11,363 bases of DNA, from NCBI GenBank assembly GCA_910579115.1, contig CAJTSO010000026.1, positions 3,647 to 15,009 of the forward strand. The letters are read 5' to 3'. Below the pieces are notes generated by a model. The model was given only the letters and a program-made list of their open reading frames with translations, searched no databases and was not told the origin of the DNA. Source of the DNA: an uncultured Selenomonadaceae bacterium (GTDB taxonomy: Bacteria > Bacillota > Negativicutes > Selenomonadales > Selenomonadaceae). The translations under genes and the position numbers were made by a program. This document shows, one piece after another, positions 6,307 through 11,363 of this stretch. The first letter of the stretch is position 1. Every line of letters starts with the position of its first letter.

Positions 6307-6759
6307 ATGTTAGAAATTGGTTCCCCTGCCCCCGATTTTACGCTCCCCGACCAGAACGGAGTAAATCATTCCCTCTCCGATTACCGTGGGAAAAAGGTAA
6401 TTCTTTACTTCTATCCGAAGGACAATACTCCCGGCTGCACAAAGCAGGCTTGCGGATTTGCCGAACGGTATCCGCAGATCCTGGAAAAAGGCGCCGTAGT
6501 ATTGGGGATAAGCAAGGACAGCGTGAAATCTCATAAGAATTTTGAGGAAAAGCAGAATCTCCCGTTCACCCTGCTTTCCGATCCTGAGCGAACCGTAATT
6601 GAACCTTACGGTGTCTGGCAGGAAAAGAAAAACTACGGGAAGGTTTCTATGGGCATTGTCCGCACCACTTACCTTATTGATGAAAAGGGGATTATCATTA
6701 AAGCCGTCGGCAAAGTAAAAGCGGCTGACAATCCCCAGCAGATGCTGGAAATGCTTTAA
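6307..6759 (+). CDS. bcp: Thioredoxin-dependent thiol peroxidase (Bcp/PrxQ peroxiredoxin)
   Basis: A 150-aa peroxiredoxin that reduces hydrogen peroxide and organic peroxides using thioredoxin. The PrxQ signature is complete: TPGC44TKQAC49, with Cys44 peroxidatic and Cys49 resolving, preceded by YFYPKDN and completed by the active-site Arg119 (VRTTYLID). The size is typical of the family, and the protein has no signal, so it acts in the cytoplasm. The ATG at 6307 is preceded by AGGAAGG at 9 nt; the frame upstream to 6241 is open but lacks this support. It lies behind the DUF2284 gene and ends at a terminator at 6773-6816. Confidence 0.96.
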   Translation: MLEIGSPAPDFTLPDQNGVNHSLSDYRGKKVILYFYPKDNTPGCTKQACGFAERYPQILEKGAVVLGISKDSVKSHKNFEEKQNLPFTLLSDPERTVIEPYGVWQEKKNYGKVSMGIVRTTYLIDEKGIIIKAVGKVKAADNPQQMLEML

Positions 6760-6772
6760 GATTGTTTTTGAT

Positions 6773-6816
6773 CCGCTGTAAGGCTGCTTTGCATTGCCTT
6801 TCAGCGGGTTCTTTTG
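6773..6816 (+). terminator. Terminator after bcp
   Basis: A 12-bp stem with one mismatch (6773-6784 with 6796-6807, CCGCTG/CAGCGG at its base) and an 11-nt loop are followed by TTCTTTT. It begins 14 bp after the bcp stop codon. Confidence 0.85.
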
Positions 6817-6820
6817 TTGC

Positions 6821-6838
6821 TCGTCTACTAATAGACGA
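6821..6838. repeat. Short palindrome, copy 2 of the TAGACGA family
   Basis: A perfect 7-bp inverted repeat, TCGTCTA/TAGACGA with a CTAA centre. It is nearly identical to the palindrome at 4889-4906. It lies between two convergent terminators, so an operator role here is unlikely. Confidence 0.55.
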
Positions 6839-6859
6839 ATCTCTTCGCTTTTTAATTTA

Positions 6860-6876
6860 TCTATTGATAGACGAAT
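6860..6876. repeat. Short palindrome, copy 3 (degenerate)
   Basis: TCTAT/ATAGA around TG, followed by CGAAT. The right half, ATAGACGAAT, is identical to that of copy 2, 21 bp away. It may be a partial duplicate of the same element. Confidence 0.4.
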
Positions 6877-6890
6877 TAGCCTGATTCCAA

Positions 6891-6940
6891 AAACAAATAC
6901 GGGACACAGTAGTCAAGCATGACCACCGTGTCCCGTATTT
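6891..6940 (-). terminator. Terminator after the DNA glycosylase gene
   Basis: A perfect 13-bp stem (6895-6907 with 6928-6940) and 20-nt loop are followed on the minus strand by a T-rich run (TTTGTTT). It starts 15 bp past the glycosylase stop. The symmetrical A/T ends would also stop readthrough from bcp. Confidence 0.85.
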
Positions 6941-6955
6941 TCTAATATAAAACTG

Positions 6956-7468
6956 TCAAAGCGTCAACGCCTCACCCCATTTTTTTGCCAACTCGCTCAT
7001 TCGATAGCGGGCATTGGCCGGACTAGTGGACGGAGCTGCGACGACAGTAAGCCCGCCGCGCATCAAAAGCAGCTTATTGAACCGCTTAAAGCAAGCGTAG
7101 GATTTTGCTCCGTTGCAAATTATTTTTGTCACCTGCGGGTATTTTTCAATGAGCGCAGCAAAGTCGTTGCCCGTTTCGTCGCAAATAGCGGAATCCAAGC
7201 TTCCTTCACGCCGACAGGACGCAATCGCGTCCCACAGTCCGATGTGGCGGCTCACGATCATTTTCAGCCGCGTCCGATAATCATCCGGCGCTTTTTCTTC
7301 GCCTGTCAAAAGCAGCGCCATGAGCGGCCAAAAGCGATTGCGCGGGTGCGCGTAATATTCGCCCGCTCTTAAACTCGCCTCGCTGGGCATAGATCCTAAA
7401 ATAAGCATCGTCGTTTTGCCGTCGAGCACCGCGTCAAATCCCACGAGAAGCTTTCCCTCAGCCAACAA
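6956..7468 (-). CDS. DNA-deoxyinosine/uracil glycosylase (UDG superfamily, family 6 type)
   Basis: A 170-aa base-excision repair enzyme that should remove hypoxanthine, and perhaps uracil, from DNA. Motif 1 region: ILGSMPSEASL (22-33) followed by YYAHPRNRFWP (38-48), in which Asn44 is the likely catalytic residue by analogy with hypoxanthine DNA glycosylases. Motif 2 region: PSTSPAN at 146-152. Both are diagnostic of this subfamily. The start is TTG (a second TTG follows directly), supported by GGGAGAGG 5-8 nt upstream. Codon choice is visibly richer in GCG and CGC than in neighbouring genes, which hints at separate ancestry. A promoter at 7605-7633 would give a leader of about 130 nt. Confidence 0.9.
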   Translation of the reverse strand: MLAEGKLLVGFDAVLDGKTTMLILGSMPSEASLRAGEYYAHPRNRFWPLMALLLTGEEKAPDDYRTRLKMIVSRHIGLWDAIASCRREGSLDSAICDETGNDFAALIEKYPQVTKIICNGAKSYACFKRFNKLLLMRGGLTVVAAPSTSPANARYRMSELAKKWGEALTL

Positions 7469-7554
7469 ATTCGCCTCTCCCTATCATCTATTATCATCTG
7501 CCACATGACTGCTCTATTAAGCGTTTAATCAGCGAACCGCCGAGTATAGTAAAG

Positions 7555-7569
7555 CTATTCCTTCGTCAT
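7555..7569 (-). other. Possible five-codon minigene in the glycosylase leader
   Basis: ATG-ACG-AAG-GAA-TAG (M-T-K-E-stop) is preceded by AAGGAG at 8 nt, a better ribosome binding site than that of the glycosylase itself. The overlapping frame reads VDDEGIALLYSAVR and, after one lost base, LIKRLIEQSCGR. The region may therefore be the remains of a short gene rather than a leader peptide. The rest of the gap 7469-7818 holds only a promoter and a terminator. Confidence 0.25.
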
Positions 7570-7604
7570 CGACGCCGCTCCTTAAACAATCTCTAAGTTA
7601 ATTT

Positions 7605-7633
7605 ACTATATCATAACCGTCACCTTTACGCAA
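7605..7633 (-). promoter_or_regulatory. Candidate promoter of the glycosylase gene
   Basis: On the minus strand TTGCGT (7628-7633), 17 bp, TATAGT (7605-7610). The -10 box is good and the -35 box is weak. It lies about 137 bp before the start codon. Confidence 0.45.
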
Positions 7634-7724
7634 CAAAATGCAGCCACCCGCCAAACGGAGTCTTTATACAAAAGGGATTATCCTATCTGACTTCATCTAC
7701 GAACAGACTAATTTTTCCCCCAAC

Positions 7725-7757
7725 AAAAAAGAGGACCGCCGCCCATAAGCGGCAGTC
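7725..7757 (-). terminator. Terminator of the autotransporter cassette
   Basis: On the minus strand a 9-bp stem GACTGCCGC/GCGGCGGTC (one G-T pair, loop TTATGG) is followed by CTCTTTTTT. It lies about 60 bp after the stop of the secreted 230-aa protein and ends the two-gene cassette. Confidence 0.8.
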
Positions 7758-7818
7758 ATAAAAAAGTATTAAATTATCATTCAACCCGTAATCTTTTCAA
7801 AAAGCGGCGCGCCTTTGG

Positions 7819-8511
7819 TTAAAAATTATTTTCCATTTCAGGTGCATCTAAGAACGGCGCAATCAAGGTGTTTTTGTCCGTGCTAAGAGCAAAATGATCT
7901 GTATCTACCCACGAATTAGAGCTTATTACATAGCTGCTTTCGTCAAAATTTCGCCAGGCTGTAAGATCACCGTCTCGACCACACCAAAGAAACGCTAAGG
8001 TCACGTTTACATTGTAGACCTTAGTGCTGGTTTCGTCTAAAGTAAAATCTCCAAATTCCGTAACCTCCAAGTCACCGCCTGCGACTGCATTCACCTTACA
8101 CCATTCCCAATTTCCATCATAATTGCCGTAATCATACGCAAAAATCACAGGCTGTTGCCCTTTCTTAAATACTGGACCTCCATTGAGGGCACCGGTGCTG
8201 CCGTAAACCCCGTCCCTCAATGTCACCTGTCCCTTGCACTCAAAATGATTTTTGAAAACGTATTTAATGGCCGTATATTTTCCCGCAGGGATCTGGCCGC
8301 TGCCGTTTCCTACGGAGATATTTTTGCTGATGTCCGTGTCTAAGCCAAGGTGCCCGCTCATACCCAAGTCCCTTTCGGTCCCGTCGGCGGCGATAAGCGA
8401 AACCGATCTCAGTTCGCCGCTAAAATAAGTGATTTCATTGCTTCCCGCAAAGCAGATATTGGCCAGGACAAGGCATAAAAGCCCCGCCAGGCATGAGATA
8501 TATTTTTTCAT
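7819..8511 (-). CDS. Secreted protein paired with the inverse autotransporter, unknown family
   Basis: A 230-aa protein with a standard signal peptide (MKKYISCLAGLLCLVLANICFA, cut after residue 22). The mature part is rich in Gly, Asp, Asn and aromatic residues with alternating strand-like segments, as in beta-sandwich surface proteins, and keeps three cysteines (ECKG, WCKV, WCGR). The piece GQIPAGKYTAIKYVF recalls the LPAGTYT-type motif of DUF4382-like exported domains, but this is weak. It has no membrane anchor or sorting motif. GGAGGAG is 11 nt before the ATG. Its start is 19 bp after the repaired autotransporter stop at 8531, so the two are one operon. It is a candidate partner, cargo or periplasmic helper of the barrel protein. 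Confidence 0.8.
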   Translation of the reverse strand: MKKYISCLAGLLCLVLANICFAGSNEITYFSGELRSVSLIAADGTERDLGMSGHLGLDTDISKNISVGNGSGQIPAGKYTAIKYVFKNHFECKGQVTLRDGVYGSTGALNGGPVFKKGQQPVIFAYDYGNYDGNWEWCKVNAVAGGDLEVTEFGDFTLDETSTKVYNVNVTLAFLWCGRDGDLTAWRNFDESSYVISSNSWVDTDHFALSTDKNTLIAPFLDAPEMENNF

Positions 8512-8530
8512 ATTATCGCTTGCTCCTCCC

Positions 8531-9556
8531 TTACTGAGTTACTTTTATCCTTACGTTTAAGCCTTTTTTCACAATGCTGCCGTTTGCGTCCTTCTGGTAC
8601 CGCTCTACCCGGATATCGTTTTCCCGGCGGACCTTTTGCAGGCGTTTATTCCGCATCACCAGCTTTATGGTTTACTTTCCTTCGAGCGCTTATGGCCGAA
8701 CAGCGAAATATCTCTGGCCGCCAAATTGTACATTATTTTGGCGTACCGTTCGCTTCCCGCGCCATTTTCCTTTATCCAGCCAAGTTCCGCGCTGATGTTG
8801 GGGGACAGCTGCAGCTCCGTCGCCAACCGCACGCCCTTTGGCGTCCTTATCATGTTTGTAGTCCCACAAAAAGCCCTGGATGTAAAATTTCGCCCATTCT
8901 GCCTTCGGCACGGTCACGCCATACTCAACGTCATAGCCGCTCAGAGCTTTTTCAAAAATGTGATTCACCCGGTCGATTTCTTTTTCCCCGGATACGGCCC
9001 GATATATATTGGCTCTCAGCTCGTGATAGCCGGTGAAAAATTCAAGCCCTGCCCCCACCCGGGCGTGATTATGCTTAAAGCCGTGGTCGTAAAAGGCGTT
9101 GATGCCGTAAAGGCTCGTTTCCGCCCGGTTCGTCCTGCGGTAACCGAAGCCTAAGTTCGCCGTGGTCCCAATATCGGAGGTATTGGCAATCCTAAATTGA
9201 GTAAATACGGTAGCCAAGTCATTTTCATACAGAGGCGGAATCGTTTCCAGCGAGTACACGGGCTTCCAATTATCCTGAAAGTACAGCTGCAGCTCCGTGC
9301 GCTTCATCCAGTCCCTGGCATTTTTGCCGTGCAAATAGTCGTTGAGTCCATCGTTAATGACCCCGTTGATCACGTTTGCGGTAGCCTGCCTCCCGTCCAG
9401 CCTGCCGTCCTCTGACGCAGCCCCGCCCACGGCGCTGATGATTGCTTGCGCCCGATCATCAGCGGCGCTTGCGTCAGCTTCCGCCGTACCCTCGGCGGCG
9501 CTGCAGCTGCCAGCCAGGCTCATGGCCAAGGCGATGATTCCCAATGTTTTCTTCAT
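8531..9556 (-). pseudogene. Inverse autotransporter (intimin/invasin-type) beta-barrel protein, frame broken twice
   Basis: An outer-membrane barrel of the inverse autotransporter family. Signal peptide MKKTLGIIALAMSLAGSCSA, a helical linker, then barrel strands (NLGFGYRRTNRAETSLYGINAFYDHGF, RVGAGLEFFTGYHELRANIYRA, YDVEYGVTVPKAEWAKFYIQGFLWDY). As sequenced, the first frame ends at 8690. Barrel sequence continues in another frame (KGVRLATELQLSPNISAELGW) to 8665, then back in the first frame (LQKVRRENDIRVERYQ, like the RRN-IVLEY segment after intimin barrels) to a stop at 8531. One extra base in the C-run at 8834-8836 and one missing base in the T-run at 8671-8673 explain this; together they restore frame. 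Repaired length is about 341 aa, a barrel with almost no passenger. The ATG at 9556 (AAGGAG 10 nt before) is preferred to a TTG at 9562. Confidence 0.85.
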
Positions 9557-9592
9557 TCCCAAAGCTCTCCTTCCTCATGGTTGAACTAGATA

Positions 9593-9618
9593 TTGCCGAA
9601 AGGTGTACCTTTTGGCAA
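9593..9618 (-). repeat. Left 26-bp recombination site of the invertible promoter
   Basis: An imperfect 26-bp palindrome (22 of 26 positions symmetrical): half-site TTGCCGAAAGGT, centre GT (9605-9606), half-site ACCTTTTGGCAA. Two 12-bp half-sites around a 2-bp core is exactly the architecture of hix/gix-type crossover sites of serine invertases. Its reverse complement matches the site at 9807-9832 at 23 of 26 positions. Confidence 0.85.
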
Positions 9619-9630
9619 CGTCCGAATTAC

Positions 9631-9677
9631 CACAAAAAAGAATCAGACAGATAGTAGAACATATCATACCGTCTGTC
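9631..9677 (-). terminator. Weak terminator inside the invertible segment
   Basis: On the minus strand AGACAGAC and ATCTGTCT pair (9670-9677 with 9646-9653; one G-T pair), with an 18-nt loop, and four bases later comes a T6 run (9635-9640 region). In the present orientation it could stop transcripts from the recombinase gene before they reach the autotransporter. The long loop makes it a modest candidate. Confidence 0.4.
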
Positions 9678-9762
9678 TTTATTGCTGTGTCTAAAAGCCT
9701 TAAACCCCGCCAAACCAAGGATTTGCAACTATATGCCACCATGTGTATACACTATACGATAC

Positions 9763-9792
9763 TTTACAATAATTAGAATTGTATTGTATAAT
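9763..9792 (+). promoter_or_regulatory. Promoter inside the invertible segment
   Basis: TTTACA (9763-9768), 18 bp, perfect TATAAT (9787-9792), predicted start near 9799. In this orientation it transcribes rightward, antisense into the 3' end of the recombinase gene. An inverted repeat TACAAT/ATTGTA (9765-9770, 9778-9783) overlaps the -35 and spacer, and a perfect GTGTATACAC palindrome lies just upstream (9743-9752); both could bind a regulator. Confidence 0.8.
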
Positions 9793-9806
9793 ATCCCACG
9801 GAAGGT

Positions 9807-9832
9807 TTACCAAAAGGTACACATTCCGGCAA
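9807..9832 (+). repeat. Right 26-bp recombination site of the invertible promoter
   Basis: Half-site TTACCAAAAGGT, centre AC (9819-9820), half-site ACATTCCGGCAA. Compared with the reverse complement of the left site it differs at three positions (3, 17 and 20). It is less symmetrical than the left site. It ends 9 bp before the stop codon of the recombinase gene. Confidence 0.85.
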
Positions 9833-9841
9833 AACGCCCTT

Positions 9842-10450
9842 TTACAAAATATTGGCTTTTTCGTAAATCCGCGCCCGACGGCGGAAAGTAGACAGGGGCA
9901 TACCACAGGCTTTCGCGGCGGCAGTGCAGGTGATTTTACCGCTTTTCCAGTGCCGGTAGTTCTCGGAGAAGTTTTCCGGCAGGGAACGAGGCGGCCGGCC
10001 GAATCGGATCCCTTTTGCCTTTGCCGCCGCAATGCCCTCCGCCTGCCGCTGGCGGATATTTGCCCGCTCGTTTTCCGCCACGAAGGACAGCAATTGCAGG
10101 ACGATATCGCTGAGAAATGTCTCTATCAGGTCTTTGCCCCTCCGGGTGTCCAACAGCGGCATATCCAGTACTACAATATCAATGCCCTTTTCCCTGGTGA
10201 GGATCCGCCACTGCTCCAAAATCTCTCCATAATTCCGCCCCAGACGATCGATGCTCTTGACATAGAGCAGATCGTCTTTTTTCATTTTACGCAGCAGCCG
10301 CTTGTATTGGGGCCGGTCAAAATCCTTGCCCGATTGCTTGTCCATGAAAATATTCCGTTCCGGAACAGCTATCTCCCGCAGGGCCGTCAGCTGCCGATCC
10401 TCGTTCTGCTCCCTGGTACTGACCCGGATATAGCCGTAAACGTTTGACAA
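9842..10450 (-). CDS. Small serine recombinase, DNA invertase (Hin/Pin type)
   Basis: A 202-aa serine recombinase. The catalytic domain (1-135) has YGYIRVS with Arg9 and nucleophile Ser11, and IDRLGR (67-72) with the active-site arginines. A long E-helix region (about 115-147, ending AAAKAKGIRFGRPP) leads to a C-terminal helix-turn-helix (173-195, TAAAKACGMPLSTFRRRAR). Size and plan match Hin, Gin and Tn3-type resolvases. The invertase role is inferred from the two inverted 26-bp sites beside its 3' end; no tandem three-site res was found. The start is TTG with AGGAGG 7 nt before it. No terminator separates it from the invertible segment. Hin-type enzymes usually need the Fis enhancer; Firmicutes lack Fis, so control must differ. 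Confidence 0.92.
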   Translation of the reverse strand: MSNVYGYIRVSTREQNEDRQLTALREIAVPERNIFMDKQSGKDFDRPQYKRLLRKMKKDDLLYVKSIDRLGRNYGEILEQWRILTREKGIDIVVLDMPLLDTRRGKDLIETFLSDIVLQLLSFVAENERANIRQRQAEGIAAAKAKGIRFGRPPRSLPENFSENYRHWKSGKITCTAAAKACGMPLSTFRRRARIYEKANIL

Positions 10451-10547
10451 TCCCTCGCCTCCTCTCTTTACTTGTTCTTCACCCGGTTATACTAAAACGC
10501 GGCAGGTCAAAATGGCCAATTATCTTGAATCCGTTAAAATTGCTCAT

Positions 10548-10589
10548 AAAAAACCGGGCGAAGCGCCGATTGATTCGGTACTTCGCCCG
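10548..10589 (-). terminator. Terminator after the replication initiator gene
   Basis: On the minus strand a perfect 9-bp stem CGGGCGAAG/CTTCGCCCG (10581-10589 with 10555-10563), with a small inner stem, is followed by GG and T6. It separates the replication gene from the recombinase gene. The rest of the gap 10451-10743 shows no convincing gene; a weak -10-like TATAAC (10488-10493, minus) may serve the recombinase. Confidence 0.9.
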
Positions 10590-10743
10590 TATGCTGTTAA
10601 AACAGAACCGCCCTCGATCCCAATGTGTAAGCCGAATCCCTGCCTGAGACAGCCCTTCAGCCTTCAAACAGTTCACCAACTCCCCGTGGTCAAAAGGGTC
10701 AGCCGCGCCGACTATGCAATCTGTCTATCCTGTGAGACTGACC

Positions 10744-11363
10744 TCATTCGGTATATGTCCCCTTTAATCTGTCATCCCGTTCTTTCATTCTGGCCGCTGC
10801 ATCTATCTCCGCCCAATACTTTTTCTGTTTCTCGTATTCCTCCTTATCCTCGATTACGGACCGCACAAATCCGCCCGGATTGCTATACCGGCCTTCCTTC
10901 AGCAGCGGCTCGATTTTCATCAGCACATGCTCTATCCACCGCTCCCCGTATTCCTGAATCAGTTTATCCGGCACATAGTCCGGTTTTATGCCAATCTGCC
11001 GCAGCCGGTAAGCAAGGAAAGACCGGTTTTCCTCGGGGGAGGTTTCGGCTCTTTCCGCTTCTATTGCCTCCTCGGTCCGCTCCATGGTAATAGTATACCC
11101 GGCTGTTCTGCCGCCCTTCAGCATCGTCTTGGCCGATACCTTATATTTCGTCTTCTTGTTGATTTCCTCTATGGGCTTGTCTATGACATTTTTCTTAAAG
11201 GAAGATACCTTCAATTTTCCGTCTATCATGTAGGCATCATCCTTCAGATTCAGATACCGGCGAAGCTCTTCAATCGTGAAATTGCGCACTATTTTCTTGG
11301 TTGGCATATTTTTATGCTGCAGGAGAAGCTCCAGCAAGCGCAAAGCATGGGTACTGCTAACCT
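10744..11363 (-). CDS. Plasmid replication initiator, Rep_3 family (C-terminal part)
   Basis: The frame runs off the window edge, so only the last 206 residues are seen. They begin SSTHALRLLELLLQHKNM, which matches the SKYALRLYELL-type helix of Rep_3 (Initiator Rep) proteins, and continue with FTIEELRRYLNL, a block around SSFKKNVIDKPIEEINKKTKYKVS and the winged-helix core that binds iterons. The tail is charged and likely helical. A TTG near 11343 could be mistaken for a start but lies inside the conserved domain. The protein would open a plasmid origin at iterons, expected upstream outside the window. Its presence suggests the region is, or came from, a plasmid. Confidence 0.85.
   Translation of the reverse strand, partial: VSSTHALRLLELLLQHKNMPTKKIVRNFTIEELRRYLNLKDDAYMIDGKLKVSSFKKNVIDKPIEEINKKTKYKVSAKTMLKGGRTAGYTITMERTEEAIEAERAETSPEENRSFLAYRLRQIGIKPDYVPDKLIQEYGERWIEHVLMKIEPLLKEGRYSNPGGFVRSVIEDKEEYEKQKKYWAEIDAAARMKERDDRLKGTYTE

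Larger units (their letters stand above)
9606..9819. mobile_element. Invertible promoter segment (phase switch), OFF orientation
   Basis: About 214 bp lie between the centres of two 26-bp sites in inverted orientation. The cores match (GT left, AC right on the same strand) and are asymmetric, so recombination between them gives inversion. The segment encodes no gene. It carries one strong promoter (9763-9792) facing right and a weak minus-strand terminator (9631-9677). After inversion the -35 would sit at about 9657-9662 and the -10 at 9633-9638 facing left, with a transcript start near 9626, some 70 nt before the autotransporter ATG. The recombinase gene begins its 3' end 9 bp from the right site. 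That the segment really inverts is inferred. Confidence 0.8.

Noticed and set aside
7804..7820. Possible third recombination site (CCTTTGGTTAA).
   Set aside because: Only part of one half-site resembles the 26-bp sites and there is no second half or core.
8584..9154. Long plus-strand frames opposite the autotransporter.
   Set aside because: No ribosome binding site or recognisable protein; they mirror the barrel gene on the other strand.
10451..10547. A res-type resolution site upstream of the recombinase gene.
   Set aside because: No array of paired half-sites resembling the 26-bp sites was found there, so plasmid-dimer resolution in cis is not supported.
10479..10679. Open frame of 66 codons on the minus strand between the Rep and recombinase genes.
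   Set aside because: It runs straight through the strong terminator at 10548-10589 and its GTG start is only weakly supported; the peptide matches no family I know, although it reads somewhat protein-like.
1..11363. CRISPR arrays, tRNA or rRNA genes.
   Set aside because: No regularly spaced direct repeats, cloverleaf or rRNA-like sequence was seen on either strand.

Overview
The window most likely comes from a diderm firmicute (Negativicutes). The ribosome binding sites are strong and of Firmicutes type (AAGGAGG, AGGAGG), several starts are TTG, and compact sigma-A promoters and classical hairpin/T-run terminators can be read by eye. Yet the window also encodes an outer-membrane beta-barrel of the inverse autotransporter family, which implies an outer membrane. 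The species call is inference.

Layout. Positions 1-300 hold a cluster of REP-like palindromic repeats and a strong terminator. On the minus strand, 305-1990 encodes a complete membrane chemoreceptor with its own promoter. Next come small minus-strand genes for redox and envelope functions: a periplasmic or lipid-anchored rhodanese (2485-2880), a glutaredoxin-like protein (3019-3297), a secreted protein of unknown family (3511-4143), an SGNH/GDSL hydrolase (4287-4832) and an OsmC-type peroxidase (4996-5382). A repeat- and palindrome-rich divergent intergenic region separates these from the only plus-strand genes, a shortened DUF2284 cysteine-rich protein (5792-6244) and a Bcp peroxiredoxin (6307-6759). 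A family 6 type deoxyinosine/uracil DNA glycosylase (6956-7468, minus) follows. Several of these genes (rhodanese, glutaredoxin, OsmC, Bcp) point to thiol and peroxide defence, as expected in an anaerobe.

The right third (about 7.7-11.4 kb) looks like an accessory module. From right to left it holds a Rep_3-type plasmid replication initiator (cut by the window edge), a terminator, a small serine recombinase of the Hin/Pin invertase type (9842-10450), a 215-bp segment bounded by two 26-bp sites in inverted orientation, an inverse autotransporter beta-barrel gene (8531-9556), and immediately after it a secreted 230-aa protein (7819-8511). The inverted sites have the 12+2+12 layout of Hin-family crossover sites, and the segment between them carries one clear promoter. 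As sequenced that promoter points away from the autotransporter; inversion would place it about 70 nt upstream of the autotransporter start, pointing at it. This is read as a phase-variable ON/OFF switch for a two-gene outer-membrane cassette, here in the OFF state.

The autotransporter frame carries two single-base slips that cancel (one extra base near 8834-8836, one missing near 8671-8673). Either the gene is a young pseudogene or two homopolymer sequencing errors are present.
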